Part shown: positions 32,279 through 41,759 of the stretch, piece by piece | How the letters are laid out: each line of letters starts with the position of its first letter | Position numbering within the stretch: position 1 is the first letter of the stretch | Assembly (NCBI GenBank): GCA_030428705.1 | Contig: JAUIDI010000003.1 | Span: forward strand, 310,001-374,000 | Length of the DNA: 64,000 nt | Reading direction: 5' to 3' | Origin: Bacteroidia bacterium | GTDB lineage: Bacteria; Bacteroidota; Bacteroidia; Flavobacteriales; Flavobacteriaceae | Program-made: the position numbers and the translations under genes | Notes under the pieces: model-generated | Seen by the model: the letters and a program-made list of their open reading frames with translations, nothing else | What the model was told of the DNA's origin: nothing | Database searches by the model: none

Positions 32279-32749
32279 TTAAATTGTAATTTGCCGGTCG
32301 ATTTGCTGCGCCAGCGAAATGAAAGTTTCGGTTCTCGAGACTCCCTCGATTTGTTGGATCTCTTTATTGAGTACTTGCATCAGATGTTCATTGTCACGAC
32401 ACAATACTTTGATCAATATGGACCAGTTACCGGTAGTGTAATGACATTCCAAAACCTCGGGAATCTTTTCAAGTTGTTTTACGGCAATAGGGTTGCTCAT
32501 GGCCTTGTCTAGATAAATGCCGATATAGGCCATTGTGGTATAGCCCATAATCTTGGGGTCGATGACGAACTTAGATCCCGCCAACAAACCCGATGCTTCC
32601 AATTTTCGAAGCCGTTGATGGATGGCTGCGCCTGAAATACCGATATTCCGAGCGATTTCAAGTACCGGTTTACGGGCATCTTCCATCAAGAATCTTAGAA
32701 TTTTTTTGTCGATACCATCGATTTTGACCTTATCGTTACCTGATTTCAT
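32279..32749 (-). CDS. Lrp/AsnC-family transcriptional regulator
   Basis: A 156-residue leucine-responsive-type regulator. The N-terminal helix-turn-helix (IDKKILRFLMEDARKPVLEIARNIGISGAAIHQRLRKLEASGLL is its extent, about residues 10-55) binds DNA. The C-terminal RAM domain (about 70-150, including VLECHYTTGNWSILIKVLC) forms the oligomer and binds amino acids. The saccharopine dehydrogenase-like gene lies 98 bases upstream on the same strand and ald is nearby; either may be a target, but the sequence does not show this. Confidence 0.95.
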   Translation of the reverse strand: MKSGNDKVKIDGIDKKILRFLMEDARKPVLEIARNIGISGAAIHQRLRKLEASGLLAGSKFVIDPKIMGYTTMAYIGIYLDKAMSNPIAVKQLEKIPEVLECHYTTGNWSILIKVLCRDNEHLMQVLNKEIQQIEGVSRTETFISLAQQIDRQITI

Positions 32750-32846
32750 GATTTGGATTTCATTTTATTGGCCAAAGTAAGCAATTTAATGATAAATGAT
32801 AATATCCATTGCTTATAACCCATCACAAATAATAACCTTATTTTGA

Positions 32847-34220
32847 TTATTTATCCGAAATGGAATCGGGATTATACCCTAAGTAGGGCACATTGTATTC
32901 CTTAAAGAGTATGCCATAGGTTTCCAACTCCTTAAGGATAGGTTCATATACTTCTTTGGAAATGGGAATTTGTACACCGGGACGAGTAATTTTTTTGTTC
33001 AATATAAGCAGGGTGGCAATAGCAACGGGCAGTCCGACGGTTTTGGCCATGGCCGTATGTAATCGGTCTTCTCCGATGACTACCATATTGGCGTCGATTT
33101 GATGATTACGGCCATTAAGTTCATATCCGAATTTATGGTACATCACAATCATGTCTTTGTCATCATTGCCCAAAGTCCAACTATCTTCCAGTATGTACTG
33201 CAGCATTTGGGCAGGGGTGGCTTTCTTCAGTGGTATCGTTTTGTTGGTGTCAAAAAGATTAAGTTCGAGTAACTTCTCCCATCTGATATCATCTTGGTCG
33301 ATTTTCAGATAATGACGGGTCTTCAATTCGACCGAATCCGTTGGCGAATAGGGCAAAAAAAGATTTACGAATTCCCGGTACGACATACCTTCCGAATTTT
33401 CGATGACATAGCTGTCATCGGTCATACCCAGTTGCACGAACATGTTCCACGCTTTTGAAAAGCCTACACGTCGCATCGTTCCCCTGTAAAGCGTCAATAC
33501 GTCTTGTAGACCGTAGGCTTCTCGGTAATCCAACGAATCTCGATTGGCGTAGCCTTCGAAACGACCATATCCTTCGATGTCGAAAAATTCGGTACGACGA
33601 AAAAGCCTATGGTAGGGAATATACTTATAGGTGCCCTCTTGAACGAACTTTGCCGCCCCACCCTGGCCGGCCAGTACCACATTCCGCGGATTCCATGTGA
33701 ACTTGTAGTTCCAAAGATTGTCGTCAGATTCAGGGGCGACCAGTCCGCCGGTAAAAGATTCGAACAAGAGCATTTTGCCCCCTTTGTCACGGATACGGTC
33801 AATGACCTGCATGGCGCTCATATGATCGATACCGGGATCTAGTCCGATCTCGTTCATAAAGACCAATCCTTTTTCTTTGGCCGCGGCATCCAATTCCTTT
33901 ATCTCGCTACTTATGTACGAGGCCGTGACAAGATGTTTTCCCAGTGCAATGCAGTCCTTGGCAACCTCGATGTGGAACCTTGCCGGAAGCATTGAAACTA
34001 CGATATCCGCTTTTTGGACGTTTTTTTTGCGGTCTTCTTCGTTAAAAATATCGAGCTTGAGAACGGTACATGCCGAATGTTCTTGAATATAAGGTGGTAT
34101 CGTACTGGGCTTGATATCACCGATAGTCAGATGTAACTTTTCGTTTTCGGCTTTCCCAAGAAAATAATCGAGCAAATATGAAGTTGATTTTCCGGCGCCT
34201 AATACAAGTATTTTCCGCAT
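32847..34220 (-). CDS. saccharopine dehydrogenase-family oxidoreductase
   Basis: A 457-residue NAD(P)-dependent enzyme. The Rossmann fold opens the protein (KILVLGAGKSTSYLLDYFL), followed by VVSMLPARFHIEVAKDCI and the conserved LGLDPGIDHMSAM-like stretch (EIGLDPGIDHMSAMQVID near residue 125). The C-terminal substrate domain contains SFTGGLVAPESDDNLWNYKFTW. This is the lysine-ketoglutarate reductase / saccharopine dehydrogenase family; in Bacteroidota the enzyme's substrate is often uncertain. It probably has a role in lysine or another amino acid's catabolism. It is monocistronic or joined to the Lrp regulator downstream. Confidence 0.9.
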   Translation of the reverse strand: MRKILVLGAGKSTSYLLDYFLGKAENEKLHLTIGDIKPSTIPPYIQEHSACTVLKLDIFNEEDRKKNVQKADIVVSMLPARFHIEVAKDCIALGKHLVTASYISSEIKELDAAAKEKGLVFMNEIGLDPGIDHMSAMQVIDRIRDKGGKMLLFESFTGGLVAPESDDNLWNYKFTWNPRNVVLAGQGGAAKFVQEGTYKYIPYHRLFRRTEFFDIEGYGRFEGYANRDSLDYREAYGLQDVLTLYRGTMRRVGFSKAWNMFVQLGMTDDSYVIENSEGMSYREFVNLFLPYSPTDSVELKTRHYLKIDQDDIRWEKLLELNLFDTNKTIPLKKATPAQMLQYILEDSWTLGNDDKDMIVMYHKFGYELNGRNHQIDANMVVIGEDRLHTAMAKTVGLPVAIATLLILNKKITRPGVQIPISKEVYEPILKELETYGILFKEYNVPYLGYNPDSISDK

Positions 34221-34303
34221 TCTTGCTTATTGGTTAACTTTGATATAACGAAGGGCTAAGGTATCAAATTGTTACATTTATAAAAAAACCGACTTTGTAA
34301 GTT

Positions 34304-34690
34304 ATGAACAAAACAATATTTTTAACGGCCATCGTTATGGGTGTTTTGGCAATAGGATTAGGTGCTTTCGGTGCCCACGGACTTGAAAAATTGGTCGAAG
34401 CCGATTCCGTAGCGACATTCGAGACCGGAGTTAGGTATCAGATGTACCATGCGCTATTCCTGCTGATTTTGGCTAGTGTGGTTCAAATATCCGAAAAAAG
34501 TAAAAAATTGGTGTTCTATTTGATCTTGACGGGTGTATTGTTCTTTTCCTTTTCGATTTATCTCTTGGCGACCAACAGTCTCACCACTTTTGATTTCAAG
34601 ACGATAGGTTTCATTACCCCGATAGGTGGATTACTGCTTATTCTTGGTTGGATTGTTTTGGGCTATCGTGGTTTCAGGAATTTCAACTAA
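34304..34690 (+). CDS. DUF423 small membrane protein
   Basis: A 128-residue protein with four membrane helices. Its start (AIVMGVLAIGLGAFGAHGLE), the central YQMYHALFLLILASV and the ending TPIGGLLLILGWIVLGYRGF are the typical parts of the DUF423 family. The family is widespread and its function is unknown. It precedes pckA by 68 bases on the same strand, but a -7 promoter element in the gap (TAATTTTG, 34730-34737) suggests pckA has its own start of transcription. Confidence 0.93.
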   Translation: MNKTIFLTAIVMGVLAIGLGAFGAHGLEKLVEADSVATFETGVRYQMYHALFLLILASVVQISEKSKKLVFYLILTGVLFFSFSIYLLATNSLTTFDFKTIGFITPIGGLLLILGWIVLGYRGFRNFN

Positions 34691-34729
34691 TAAATTCGTA
34701 AAATTAGCCCCCTTAAATTTATTTTATGA

Positions 34730-34737
34730 TAATTTTG
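34730..34737 (+). promoter_or_regulatory. -7 promoter element of pckA
   Basis: TAATTTTG is an exact TAnnTTTG, 22 bases before the pckA ATG at 34759. No clear -33 partner is visible. Confidence 0.4.
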
Positions 34738-34758
34738 CACACCTAAAAACCGATTTGA

Positions 34759-36375
34759 ATGAATATATCGAAAAATTCCAACATGGCCATTTCGCTGAAG
34801 GAATATGGAATTGAACATGAAAATGTACATTATCAACTGTCTCCTGAAAAGTTGCATGATATTACTTTGGAAAAAGGAATGGGCCAAGAGGCTTCTTCGG
34901 GAGCTTTGGCGGTGAATACCGGCGAGTTTACCGGAAGATCGCCTATGGATCGTTTCATTGTAAAAGATGAGGTCACCAAAGATGAGGTCTGGTGGGGCGA
35001 CATCAATATTCCTTTTGAACCGGAAAAATTCGATTTGCTTTATGACAAGGTAATCTCTTATTTGAACGATAAGGAGTTGTTCGTTCGTGATTGCTATGCG
35101 TGTGCGGATCACAATTACCGCATGGATATTCGTGTTATCAACGAATACCCTTGGTCGAACCAGTTTGCCTATAATATGTTCATTAGGCCTACGCATGAAG
35201 AGCTGAAACACTTTGAACCTGAATGGACGGTCATCAATGCGCCGGGCTTTATGGCGGATGCATCGATCGATGGTACGAGGCAGCACAATTTTGCCATTTT
35301 GAATTTTACGCGAAAGATTGCCTTGATAGGGGGTACGGGTTATACCGGGGAAATAAAAAAAGGTATTTTTTCGGCCCTGAATTTTATACTTCCCGTTCAG
35401 AAGAATACCCTGCCCATGCATTGTTCCGCCAATGTTGGCAAAAAAGGGGATACGGCCATCTTTTTCGGACTTTCGGGAACGGGTAAAACCACTTTGTCGA
35501 CCGATGCCAACCGCAAGTTGATCGGTGATGACGAACACGGTTGGAACAACGAAAATGCAGTTTTTAATTTCGAGGGAGGATGTTATGCCAAGGTTATCAA
35601 TCTTTCCGAAGAAAATGAACCTGAAATTTTTGGGGCGATAAAAAAGGGGGCGATACTCGAGAATGTCGTAATGGATGATGCGGGAAATGTCGATTTTGCC
35701 GATACCTCCATTACACAGAATACAAGGGTCAGCTACCCTATTTATCATATACCCAACGTTCAAAGGCCTTCTATTGGAAAGAATCCTAAAAATATTTTCT
35801 TTTTGACCGCCGATGCCTTTGGGGTACTGCCCCCGATTTCTAAACTAACACCGAGTCAAGCGGCCTATCATTTTATTTCAGGATATACCGCAAAAGTTGC
35901 AGGTACCGAGGCAGGTGTGGTAGAGCCTGTACCTTCGTTTTCGGCATGTTTCGGAGCACCCTTTATGCCCCTGCATCCGGCGAAATATGCCGAGATGCTC
36001 AGTAAGAAAATGACGAAAGCAGGGGTAAACGTGTGGTTGGTGAACACGGGATGGACAGGTGGGCCTTACGGAGTCGGAACAAGGATGAAATTGAAATATA
36101 CCAGGGCTATGATTAATGCCGTCTTGAATGGTGACCTTGGACTGTATTCCTATGACACGTATCACATTCATTCGGTGTTCGGGGTGGCACAACCGAGGGA
36201 ATGCCCCGGGGTGCCAACGGATGTACTGAGTCCAAGAACGACTTGGAACGATGACAAGGCGTACTATAAAACGGCTTTTAAATTGTCAAATGCCTTTCGG
36301 GAGAATTTCAAGAAATTCGAGGCTTTTGCCAGTGAGGAAATCAGAAGGGGAGGTCCTCAAAGATATGCGTACTAA
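34759..36375 (+). CDS. pckA: ATP-dependent phosphoenolpyruvate carboxykinase
   Basis: Converts oxaloacetate and ATP to PEP, CO2 and ADP, the entry step of gluconeogenesis. The 538 residues have the PEPCK signature GLSGTGKTTLSTD (kinase-1a loop) near residue 240, the kinase-2 stretch IGDDEHGW, the oxaloacetate-binding segment GEFTGRSPMDRFIV near residue 55, and NTGWTGGPYGVGTRM near residue 430. An internal ATG at codon 9 (MAISLKEYG) is an alternative start that fits relatives equally well. It ends in a strong bidirectional terminator facing hemD. Confidence 0.97.
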   Translation: MNISKNSNMAISLKEYGIEHENVHYQLSPEKLHDITLEKGMGQEASSGALAVNTGEFTGRSPMDRFIVKDEVTKDEVWWGDINIPFEPEKFDLLYDKVISYLNDKELFVRDCYACADHNYRMDIRVINEYPWSNQFAYNMFIRPTHEELKHFEPEWTVINAPGFMADASIDGTRQHNFAILNFTRKIALIGGTGYTGEIKKGIFSALNFILPVQKNTLPMHCSANVGKKGDTAIFFGLSGTGKTTLSTDANRKLIGDDEHGWNNENAVFNFEGGCYAKVINLSEENEPEIFGAIKKGAILENVVMDDAGNVDFADTSITQNTRVSYPIYHIPNVQRPSIGKNPKNIFFLTADAFGVLPPISKLTPSQAAYHFISGYTAKVAGTEAGVVEPVPSFSACFGAPFMPLHPAKYAEMLSKKMTKAGVNVWLVNTGWTGGPYGVGTRMKLKYTRAMINAVLNGDLGLYSYDTYHIHSVFGVAQPRECPGVPTDVLSPRTTWNDDKAYYKTAFKLSNAFRENFKKFEAFASEEIRRGGPQRYAY

Positions 36376-36412
36376 AAATAAACCCCGACAGTTCAGCCGG
36401 GGTTTATTTTTA
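36376..36412. terminator. bidirectional terminator between pckA and hemD
   Basis: AAATAAACCCCG (36376-36387) pairs with CGGGGTTTATTT (36398-36409), with A-rich and T-rich sides, so it works for both converging genes. It starts at the end of the pckA stop codon. Confidence 0.9.
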
Positions 36413-36430
36413 TTCTTTATTAAGGAATAC

Positions 36431-37177
36431 TTATTTCTTGTTCGCTTCGGTAATATATTTCTGAAGTGCCATGGTCATGGACGGCGTTTCTGGTGTAGGA
36501 GCCTTGATATCGATGCGTAACCCTGCATCGGTTGCAGCTTTTACGGTAGAATTACCGAATACCGCAATTCGTGTATCGTTTTGTTCGAAATCGGGAAAGT
36601 TCTTCAATAATGATTCGATTCCAGAAGGACTAAAGAAAACCAGCACATCGTAATATACATCACGAAGATCCGACAAATCGCTGATTACGGTTTTATAAAA
36701 TATGCCCCTTGTCCAATCAATTCCAATTTTATCTAATGTTTCAGGCACGATGCTCTTAAGCGAATCGGACGAGGGTAAAAGAAATTTTTCGTCTTTGTAC
36801 TTTTTAAAGAGGGCAGCCAAATCGGCAAAATTCATTTTGCCTACGTAGATTTTTCGCTTACGGTATACTACATATTTCTGAAGGTAGTACGCAACCGCTT
36901 CCGATTGGCAAAAGTATTTCATCGTGTCGGGCACCTTAAATCGCATTTCCTCAGCGATTCTAAAGTAATGGTCCACCGCATTTCTACTAGTGAGTATGAT
37001 GGCGGTATAATTTTTCAGATCTATTTTTTGTTGGCGTACTGATTTGGCATCAACTCCCTCAACGTGTATAAAAGGGCGGAAATCTACCTTGACCTTGGCC
37101 TTATCTACTAGTTTCGAATAAGGGGAGTTCTCCATCTTCGGTTCCGGTTGAGATACCAAAATCGTCTTTACTTTCAT
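36431..37177 (-). CDS. hemD: uroporphyrinogen-III synthase
   Basis: Closes and inverts ring D of the linear tetrapyrrole to give uroporphyrinogen III, the precursor of haem and cobalamin. The 248-residue protein has the loose HemD fold: AIILTSRNAVDHYFRIAEE near residue 55, LPSSDSLKSIVPETLDKIG near residue 135, VLVFFSPSGIESLLKNFPDF near residue 180 and IAVFGNSTVKAATDAGL near residue 205. The family has low sequence conservation, but these serine-containing loops are characteristic. The DUF4271 protein lies directly upstream with a 6-base gap, so they are co-transcribed. Confidence 0.9.
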   Translation of the reverse strand: MKVKTILVSQPEPKMENSPYSKLVDKAKVKVDFRPFIHVEGVDAKSVRQQKIDLKNYTAIILTSRNAVDHYFRIAEEMRFKVPDTMKYFCQSEAVAYYLQKYVVYRKRKIYVGKMNFADLAALFKKYKDEKFLLPSSDSLKSIVPETLDKIGIDWTRGIFYKTVISDLSDLRDVYYDVLVFFSPSGIESLLKNFPDFEQNDTRIAVFGNSTVKAATDAGLRIDIKAPTPETPSMTMALQKYITEANKK

Positions 37178-37183
37178 ACACCT

Positions 37184-37840
37184 TTATTGTTTAAGATAGC
37201 TTCCTAAGATGATTAGGGGCGCAATTTCAAGAGCGCAAAGGTACAAAATAAAATAGAAAAAGTTATTTGCGATGAATTTTTGATGATTCCGCAGTAGGGT
37301 GATCCAGCCGATTCCATTAACCAATAAAATAAGTGCCAAAGCTACATAAATCACAAGTTTTGAGTCTTTTAACAAGTAGGCCAGTACAATATTGGCCAAG
37401 AACATTATGAAGCCACTGTGGTTTAGGTATGAGCTTTTTTTGAAAATGATCTCACTTATGGTTCTGTTTGTGCCAAAAATAAATCCATTGCTAAATTGTA
37501 AGATGATCTTGATGGCGATAAAGCCTATTAAACCAGCTAAAATTATTGGAAATACAACAACATCGATTTGTTGGGAGGATCCAGCAAAGGCTTTCCATAT
37601 AAAAAAAATGAAAAGTGAAAAATTGATAATCAAAAAGATACTGAAGAAAATGTGGAACCAATTGATCAACTTTTCCTTTTTGTTGTACATAAAAATGTAC
37701 TTGTTGTTAAAGGGTAGAATGATGAAGTTCAAAAAACGATTGTAAAAAAGGCCTTTTGCAACAACAAGGAATAAGAGACTACTGAAGATCAGTATGGTAA
37801 TCCAATCGATATTTTCTGTAGCCCTTGCTATTGGTTCCAT
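37184..37840 (-). CDS. DUF4271 membrane protein
   Basis: A 218-residue protein with about six membrane helices (for example ITILIFSSLLFLVVAKGLFY, FHIFFSIFLIINFSLFIFFI, VVFPIILAGLIGFIAIKIIL). The pattern and its place directly before hemD match the DUF4271 family of Bacteroidota. Its function is unknown. Its start overlaps the stop of the glycosyltransferase gene by one base and it ends 6 bases before hemD, so all three are one operon. Confidence 0.88.
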   Translation of the reverse strand: MEPIARATENIDWITILIFSSLLFLVVAKGLFYNRFLNFIILPFNNKYIFMYNKKEKLINWFHIFFSIFLIINFSLFIFFIWKAFAGSSQQIDVVVFPIILAGLIGFIAIKIILQFSNGFIFGTNRTISEIIFKKSSYLNHSGFIMFLANIVLAYLLKDSKLVIYVALALILLVNGIGWITLLRNHQKFIANNFFYFILYLCALEIAPLIILGSYLKQ

Positions 37841-39519
37841 TATTCTATCTTGATGTTCGCCCCATTGAGTCCGAATGGGAGATCGTTTTCTGAGATACCC
37901 AGCCTAAAGTACCGGGGGTTGTCCATTTCGGGTCTCGGAAGTCTAAACGTAAAATTCGCCGTATCATTGGCTTTTAAGACTAAAATTTTTTGTTCGGGCT
38001 TTAACTCATTGATGGGTTGTGTATCCCTGACTTCTTTATGTGCATTGAGATAGGCAACCCCGAATTTCAATTTATCAAGTGCAATGTCGATACTATAGGG
38101 GTTATAGACTTTTAAATTCAACGTCTTTTTAAAAGGATCGACCAGGGCCTTTTCATCAACGATACACTTTAGTTTCCTTAAAGACTCGAAATTATCGATA
38201 AACTTTCCATAGAATACCTCTCCATTCGTTCTTTTATATGAAATATCCCTTTCGGGAATATATTGTGAAATGTACAGCACTTTTTTATGTTGTACCCTAA
38301 ATTCTGAGCTATCAATCGAATATTGGTTTTTGCGATAGTTCATATTGTTCAACGAGTAGGACGGGTTCCCGGAATAGAATTCGTACATCGGCGCAAAGCG
38401 ATATGAATTTTCAAAAATAACTGGATTGTTCCCTGCGATCGCCTCTACTTTTTGCACCCAATCTTTGTTGCCATGGGTTTCATAGTAAATAGGAAATAGA
38501 GGCTTATAAATAAGTCCAATACGTAAAATGGCGATTACGATGATGTTGACAACACCCATTCTAAGAATCCATTTTCGGGTCTTTTCATCCTTCAGCATAT
38601 AATCGAATGTCAAAATCGCCAAAGGAATGGAGATGACGATAATCCATTGTGTCTGTACTCTACGGTTGAAGCTTGAGATAAAAAAGAAAAGGATAAAACC
38701 GTATGTCAAATAAAGCAGGGCCTTCGTAAAGAGATCGTGAGCCTTGGTCTTGAAAAGCGATTTATAGATCCAGGGGAAGGTCAGGCCGAAGATCGCCACA
38801 AGGTTTAGGAAGAACCCCAATGTATATTTATTGAAATCGTAGGCGGCATTTGGTCTATCGAAAAGGTGGTATTTCAAGGAAACAAAATCGTTGTCGTACA
38901 ACCAGATAAAGTGGGGCAAGTAACCTAGTAGGGCCACAATTACGGCTAGCCAGGCGTATTTGTTGGCCAACAATTTCAAGTTTGATAGCAAAACAAAAAC
39001 GATGACCAATACCGCGTGGTATTTGCTGTACATCAGTACCGACATGATAAGGCCCAAAACCAAGGCCTTGCCAATGGTGTTGTTATTCAGAAAATCCTTG
39101 TATGCGAAAAGAAAAAGAGCGGTAAAGAACAACAAGGGAGTATCGGGCAAGGTCAAGAATCCATAGGCGTTCAACAAGGTCATTGATAAGGTCAACACAA
39201 AAAAGTGGACGATATAGTCCTTCTTTTTTACATCATCGACCATAGCCCAGAGTACGATCAACGTTCCAATCGATAACAGGCAACTTACGAAGCGTACCCC
39301 CAGTTCACCATCGAAAAAGAAACCACTCAATTTGATCATCAAGGCGACCATAGATGGGTGGTCGAAATACCCCCAGGCCATTTCTTTGGCATAAAACCAG
39401 TAATAGGCCTCGTCAAAAATAAGTTCGGTGAAATAGGCTTGAAGAAGATTGACGATGAATATGCCACCTAGAAAATACAGAAAAAGTTTAGGGAGGTTTT
39501 GTGGCATTCGGTCCGACAT
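37840..39519 (-). CDS. membrane glycosyltransferase (GT39/ArnT-like)
   Basis: A 559-residue integral membrane protein with about eleven hydrophobic helices in the first 350 residues and a C-terminal soluble domain of about 200. The N-terminal loop DEAYYWFYAKEMAWGYFDHPSMVALMIKLSG (shown here as its extent, about residues 34-65) has the D-E and H-P residues of the GT-C fold dolichyl/undecaprenyl-phosphate sugar transferases (PMT/ArnT family). Such enzymes move a sugar from a polyprenyl carrier to lipid or protein outside the membrane. The polyprenol-phosphate mannosyltransferase-like gene divergently encoded next to it could supply the donor. Confidence 0.88.
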   Translation of the reverse strand: MSDRMPQNLPKLFLYFLGGIFIVNLLQAYFTELIFDEAYYWFYAKEMAWGYFDHPSMVALMIKLSGFFFDGELGVRFVSCLLSIGTLIVLWAMVDDVKKKDYIVHFFVLTLSMTLLNAYGFLTLPDTPLLFFTALFLFAYKDFLNNNTIGKALVLGLIMSVLMYSKYHAVLVIVFVLLSNLKLLANKYAWLAVIVALLGYLPHFIWLYDNDFVSLKYHLFDRPNAAYDFNKYTLGFFLNLVAIFGLTFPWIYKSLFKTKAHDLFTKALLYLTYGFILFFFISSFNRRVQTQWIIVISIPLAILTFDYMLKDEKTRKWILRMGVVNIIVIAILRIGLIYKPLFPIYYETHGNKDWVQKVEAIAGNNPVIFENSYRFAPMYEFYSGNPSYSLNNMNYRKNQYSIDSSEFRVQHKKVLYISQYIPERDISYKRTNGEVFYGKFIDNFESLRKLKCIVDEKALVDPFKKTLNLKVYNPYSIDIALDKLKFGVAYLNAHKEVRDTQPINELKPEQKILVLKANDTANFTFRLPRPEMDNPRYFRLGISENDLPFGLNGANIKIE

Positions 39520-39693
39520 CTATTTTTAGGAAATGGTACGATTTACCAAATTCTATTATTGCATTAAGCAAGATAATCGCCCAAAATTACGAATTATAAG
39601 GATTATGCAACCTTTTAAAAAAATGATAAATGGCGAAATGGCAGTTACGATGCGCTTTTAAAATATTATTTTTGCCCGTATACCGTGAAGTCA

Positions 39694-40422
39694 ATGTCCG
39701 AACGACTAGTTATTATTCCCACCTATAACGAGATCGAAAATATCGAAGCCATTATCAAGGCGGTGTTCGACCTTTCGACTGATTTCGACGTTTTGATCGT
39801 AGATGATAACTCGCCCGACGGTACTTCGGCTGCGGTAGTGGAGTTGCAAAAGCAATATCCCCAAAGGCTTTTTCTCGAGACACGCGAAGGAAAGTCGGGT
39901 CTGGGAACGGCCTATATCCATGGGTTTAAGTGGGCTATTGCGCGTAAATACGATTATATTTTTGAGATGGATGCCGACTTTTCACATGACCCAACAGATT
40001 TACCACGTTTATACAGGGCATGTCTCAATGGGGCAGACGTTTCCGTCGGATCGCGCTACAAGAAAGGGGTCAATGTAGTCGATTGGCCCTTGTATCGGGT
40101 CTTATTATCTTATGGGGCTTCTTTTTATGTGAAGGTGATAACCGGTATGCGGGTACACGATCCCACAGCGGGCTTTGTATGCTATAAACGCCATGTGCTT
40201 GAAAATATAAAACTTGACTCCATTCGGTTCATAGGCTATGCGTTTCAGATTGAAATGAAGTTCAGGGCCTATTTGTTGGACTATAAAATCGAGGAGATAT
40301 CCATTATTTTTAAGGATCGGATCAAGGGGAAATCAAAGATGAGTTCTTCCATAGTGAACGAAGCTATTATTGGCGTTTTGAAAATGAAAATACGAAGTAT
40401 GTTCACGAAAGAAAGGTTTTAG
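39694..40422 (+). CDS. polyprenol-phosphate glycosyltransferase (GT2, dolichol-P-mannose synthase type)
   Basis: I chose the ATG at 39694; a GTG at 39685 is in frame but just 11 bases after an exact -7 element (TATTTTTG, 39667-39674). The 242-residue protein opens with the GT2 signature LVIIPTYNEIENIEAIIKAV, then VLIVDDNSPDGTSAAV (DDNSPDGT), and YIFEMDADFSHDP with the D-x-D of nucleotide-sugar binding. The absence of C-terminal membrane helices fits the soluble DPM1-like class. It loads a sugar on a polyprenyl phosphate, and the membrane transferase encoded opposite could be the user. It precedes the dihydroorotase gene by 2 bases. Confidence 0.95.
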   Translation: MSERLVIIPTYNEIENIEAIIKAVFDLSTDFDVLIVDDNSPDGTSAAVVELQKQYPQRLFLETREGKSGLGTAYIHGFKWAIARKYDYIFEMDADFSHDPTDLPRLYRACLNGADVSVGSRYKKGVNVVDWPLYRVLLSYGASFYVKVITGMRVHDPTAGFVCYKRHVLENIKLDSIRFIGYAFQIEMKFRAYLLDYKIEEISIIFKDRIKGKSKMSSSIVNEAIIGVLKMKIRSMFTKERF

Positions 40423-40424
40423 CA

Positions 40425-41759
40425 ATGGATAGAATATTGATAAAAAATGCCCGAATTGTTAACGAGAACAGGGTTTTCGAGAGCGATGTATTATTGCAGG
40501 ATAAAATTATCTCAAGGATTGACCGTGATATCAGTGACGACAATGCCAAGCATATCGATTTGAAAGGAAACCTTTTGCTACCAGGAATTATAGACGATCA
40601 AGTGCATTTCAGGGAGCCAGGACTTACACATAAAGGTAATATTGCCTCCGAGAGTAGGGCGGCTATAGCTGGTGGAATCACGTCGTTTATGGAACAGCCG
40701 AATACTGTTCCACAGACCACTACGATAGAAAAGTTGGAAGAAAAGTTCGCTTTGGCGAATACCTCATCTTATGCCAATTATTCGTTTTTGTTTGGAGGTA
40801 CGAACGATAACCTTGAAGAAATAAAACGCTTGGATAAAAATGCCTGTTCGGGCATAAAACTATTTTTGGGATCCTCGACAGGTAATATGTTGGTTGATGA
40901 CGAAGCCGTTATCGAAAAGATTTTCTTGAATACCGAAATGGTAATTTCCGCCCATTGTGAAGATGAGGAAACCATCAAAAATAACCTGGCACGGTACAAA
41001 GCGAAGTATGGGGATGACATTCCGGTAAAATACCATCCGTTGATACGAAGTGAAGAGGCCTGTTACCTTTCTTCTTCGAAAGCAATTGCATTGGCAAAAA
41101 AGACCGGCGCGAGATTCCATGTCTTTCACGTATCTACAGGTAAGGAAACCGATTTGTTCAGAAACGATATTCCTTTGAAAACGAAGAAGATTACCGCCGA
41201 GGTTTGCATTCACCATCTGTGGTTTTCCGAGAATGATTATGATAGCAAAGGAACCTTGATCAAATGGAATCCGGCGGTGAAAACCGCTCAGGACCGCGAA
41301 CAATTGTGGAAAGCACTTTTGGACGACCGCATCGACGTGATCGCGACCGATCATGCGCCCCATACCCTTGACGAAAAGAACAATGTCTATACAAAGGCAC
41401 CTTCCGGAGGGCCGTTGGTACAGCATGCCTTGCCGGCCATGCTAGACAAGTATCATAAAGGGGTGCTCTCCTTGGAAAAAATAGTCGAAAAAATGTGCCA
41501 TAACCCGGCCATACTCTTCGAGGTGGAAAAACGCGGGTTCATCAGGGAAGGATATTTTGCCGATCTGGTGGCCGTTGACTTGAACGGTAGATGGAAGGTC
41601 GCAAAAGAAAATATTGTCTATAAATGCGGATGGTCGCCTTTCGAGGGACATTCCTTTAAGTCCAAAGTGTCGCACACTTTTGTAAATGGACATTTGGCCT
41701 ACGAAAATGGCAATTTTTCCTCGAAGAGAAATGCGATGCGCTTAACTTTTGACAGATGA
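40425..41759 (+). CDS. pyrC: dihydroorotase (pyrimidine synthesis)
   Basis: Cyclises carbamoyl-aspartate to dihydroorotate. The 444 residues follow the amidohydrolase plan: IIDDQVHFREPGLTHKGNI near residue 57, the metal-bridging lysine segment SGIKLFLGSSTGNML near residue 143, AHCEDEE near residue 177, FHVFHVSTGKE near residue 230 and ATDHAPHTLDEK near residue 305. In most amidohydrolases the first motif is H-x-H; here it reads Q-V-H, so the first zinc-ligand histidine is glutamine. As far as I recall this reading is common among flavobacterial homologues. It overlaps the DUF4296 gene by four bases (ATGA). Confidence 0.93.
   Translation: MDRILIKNARIVNENRVFESDVLLQDKIISRIDRDISDDNAKHIDLKGNLLLPGIIDDQVHFREPGLTHKGNIASESRAAIAGGITSFMEQPNTVPQTTTIEKLEEKFALANTSSYANYSFLFGGTNDNLEEIKRLDKNACSGIKLFLGSSTGNMLVDDEAVIEKIFLNTEMVISAHCEDEETIKNNLARYKAKYGDDIPVKYHPLIRSEEACYLSSSKAIALAKKTGARFHVFHVSTGKETDLFRNDIPLKTKKITAEVCIHHLWFSENDYDSKGTLIKWNPAVKTAQDREQLWKALLDDRIDVIATDHAPHTLDEKNNVYTKAPSGGPLVQHALPAMLDKYHKGVLSLEKIVEKMCHNPAILFEVEKRGFIREGYFADLVAVDLNGRWKVAKENIVYKCGWSPFEGHSFKSKVSHTFVNGHLAYENGNFSSKRNAMRLTFDR

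Noticed and set aside
34687-35763. Open frame of 358 codons on the minus strand inside pckA
   Set aside because: It is antisense to a complete PEP carboxykinase, with an arginine- and isoleucine-rich composition typical of a shadow frame.
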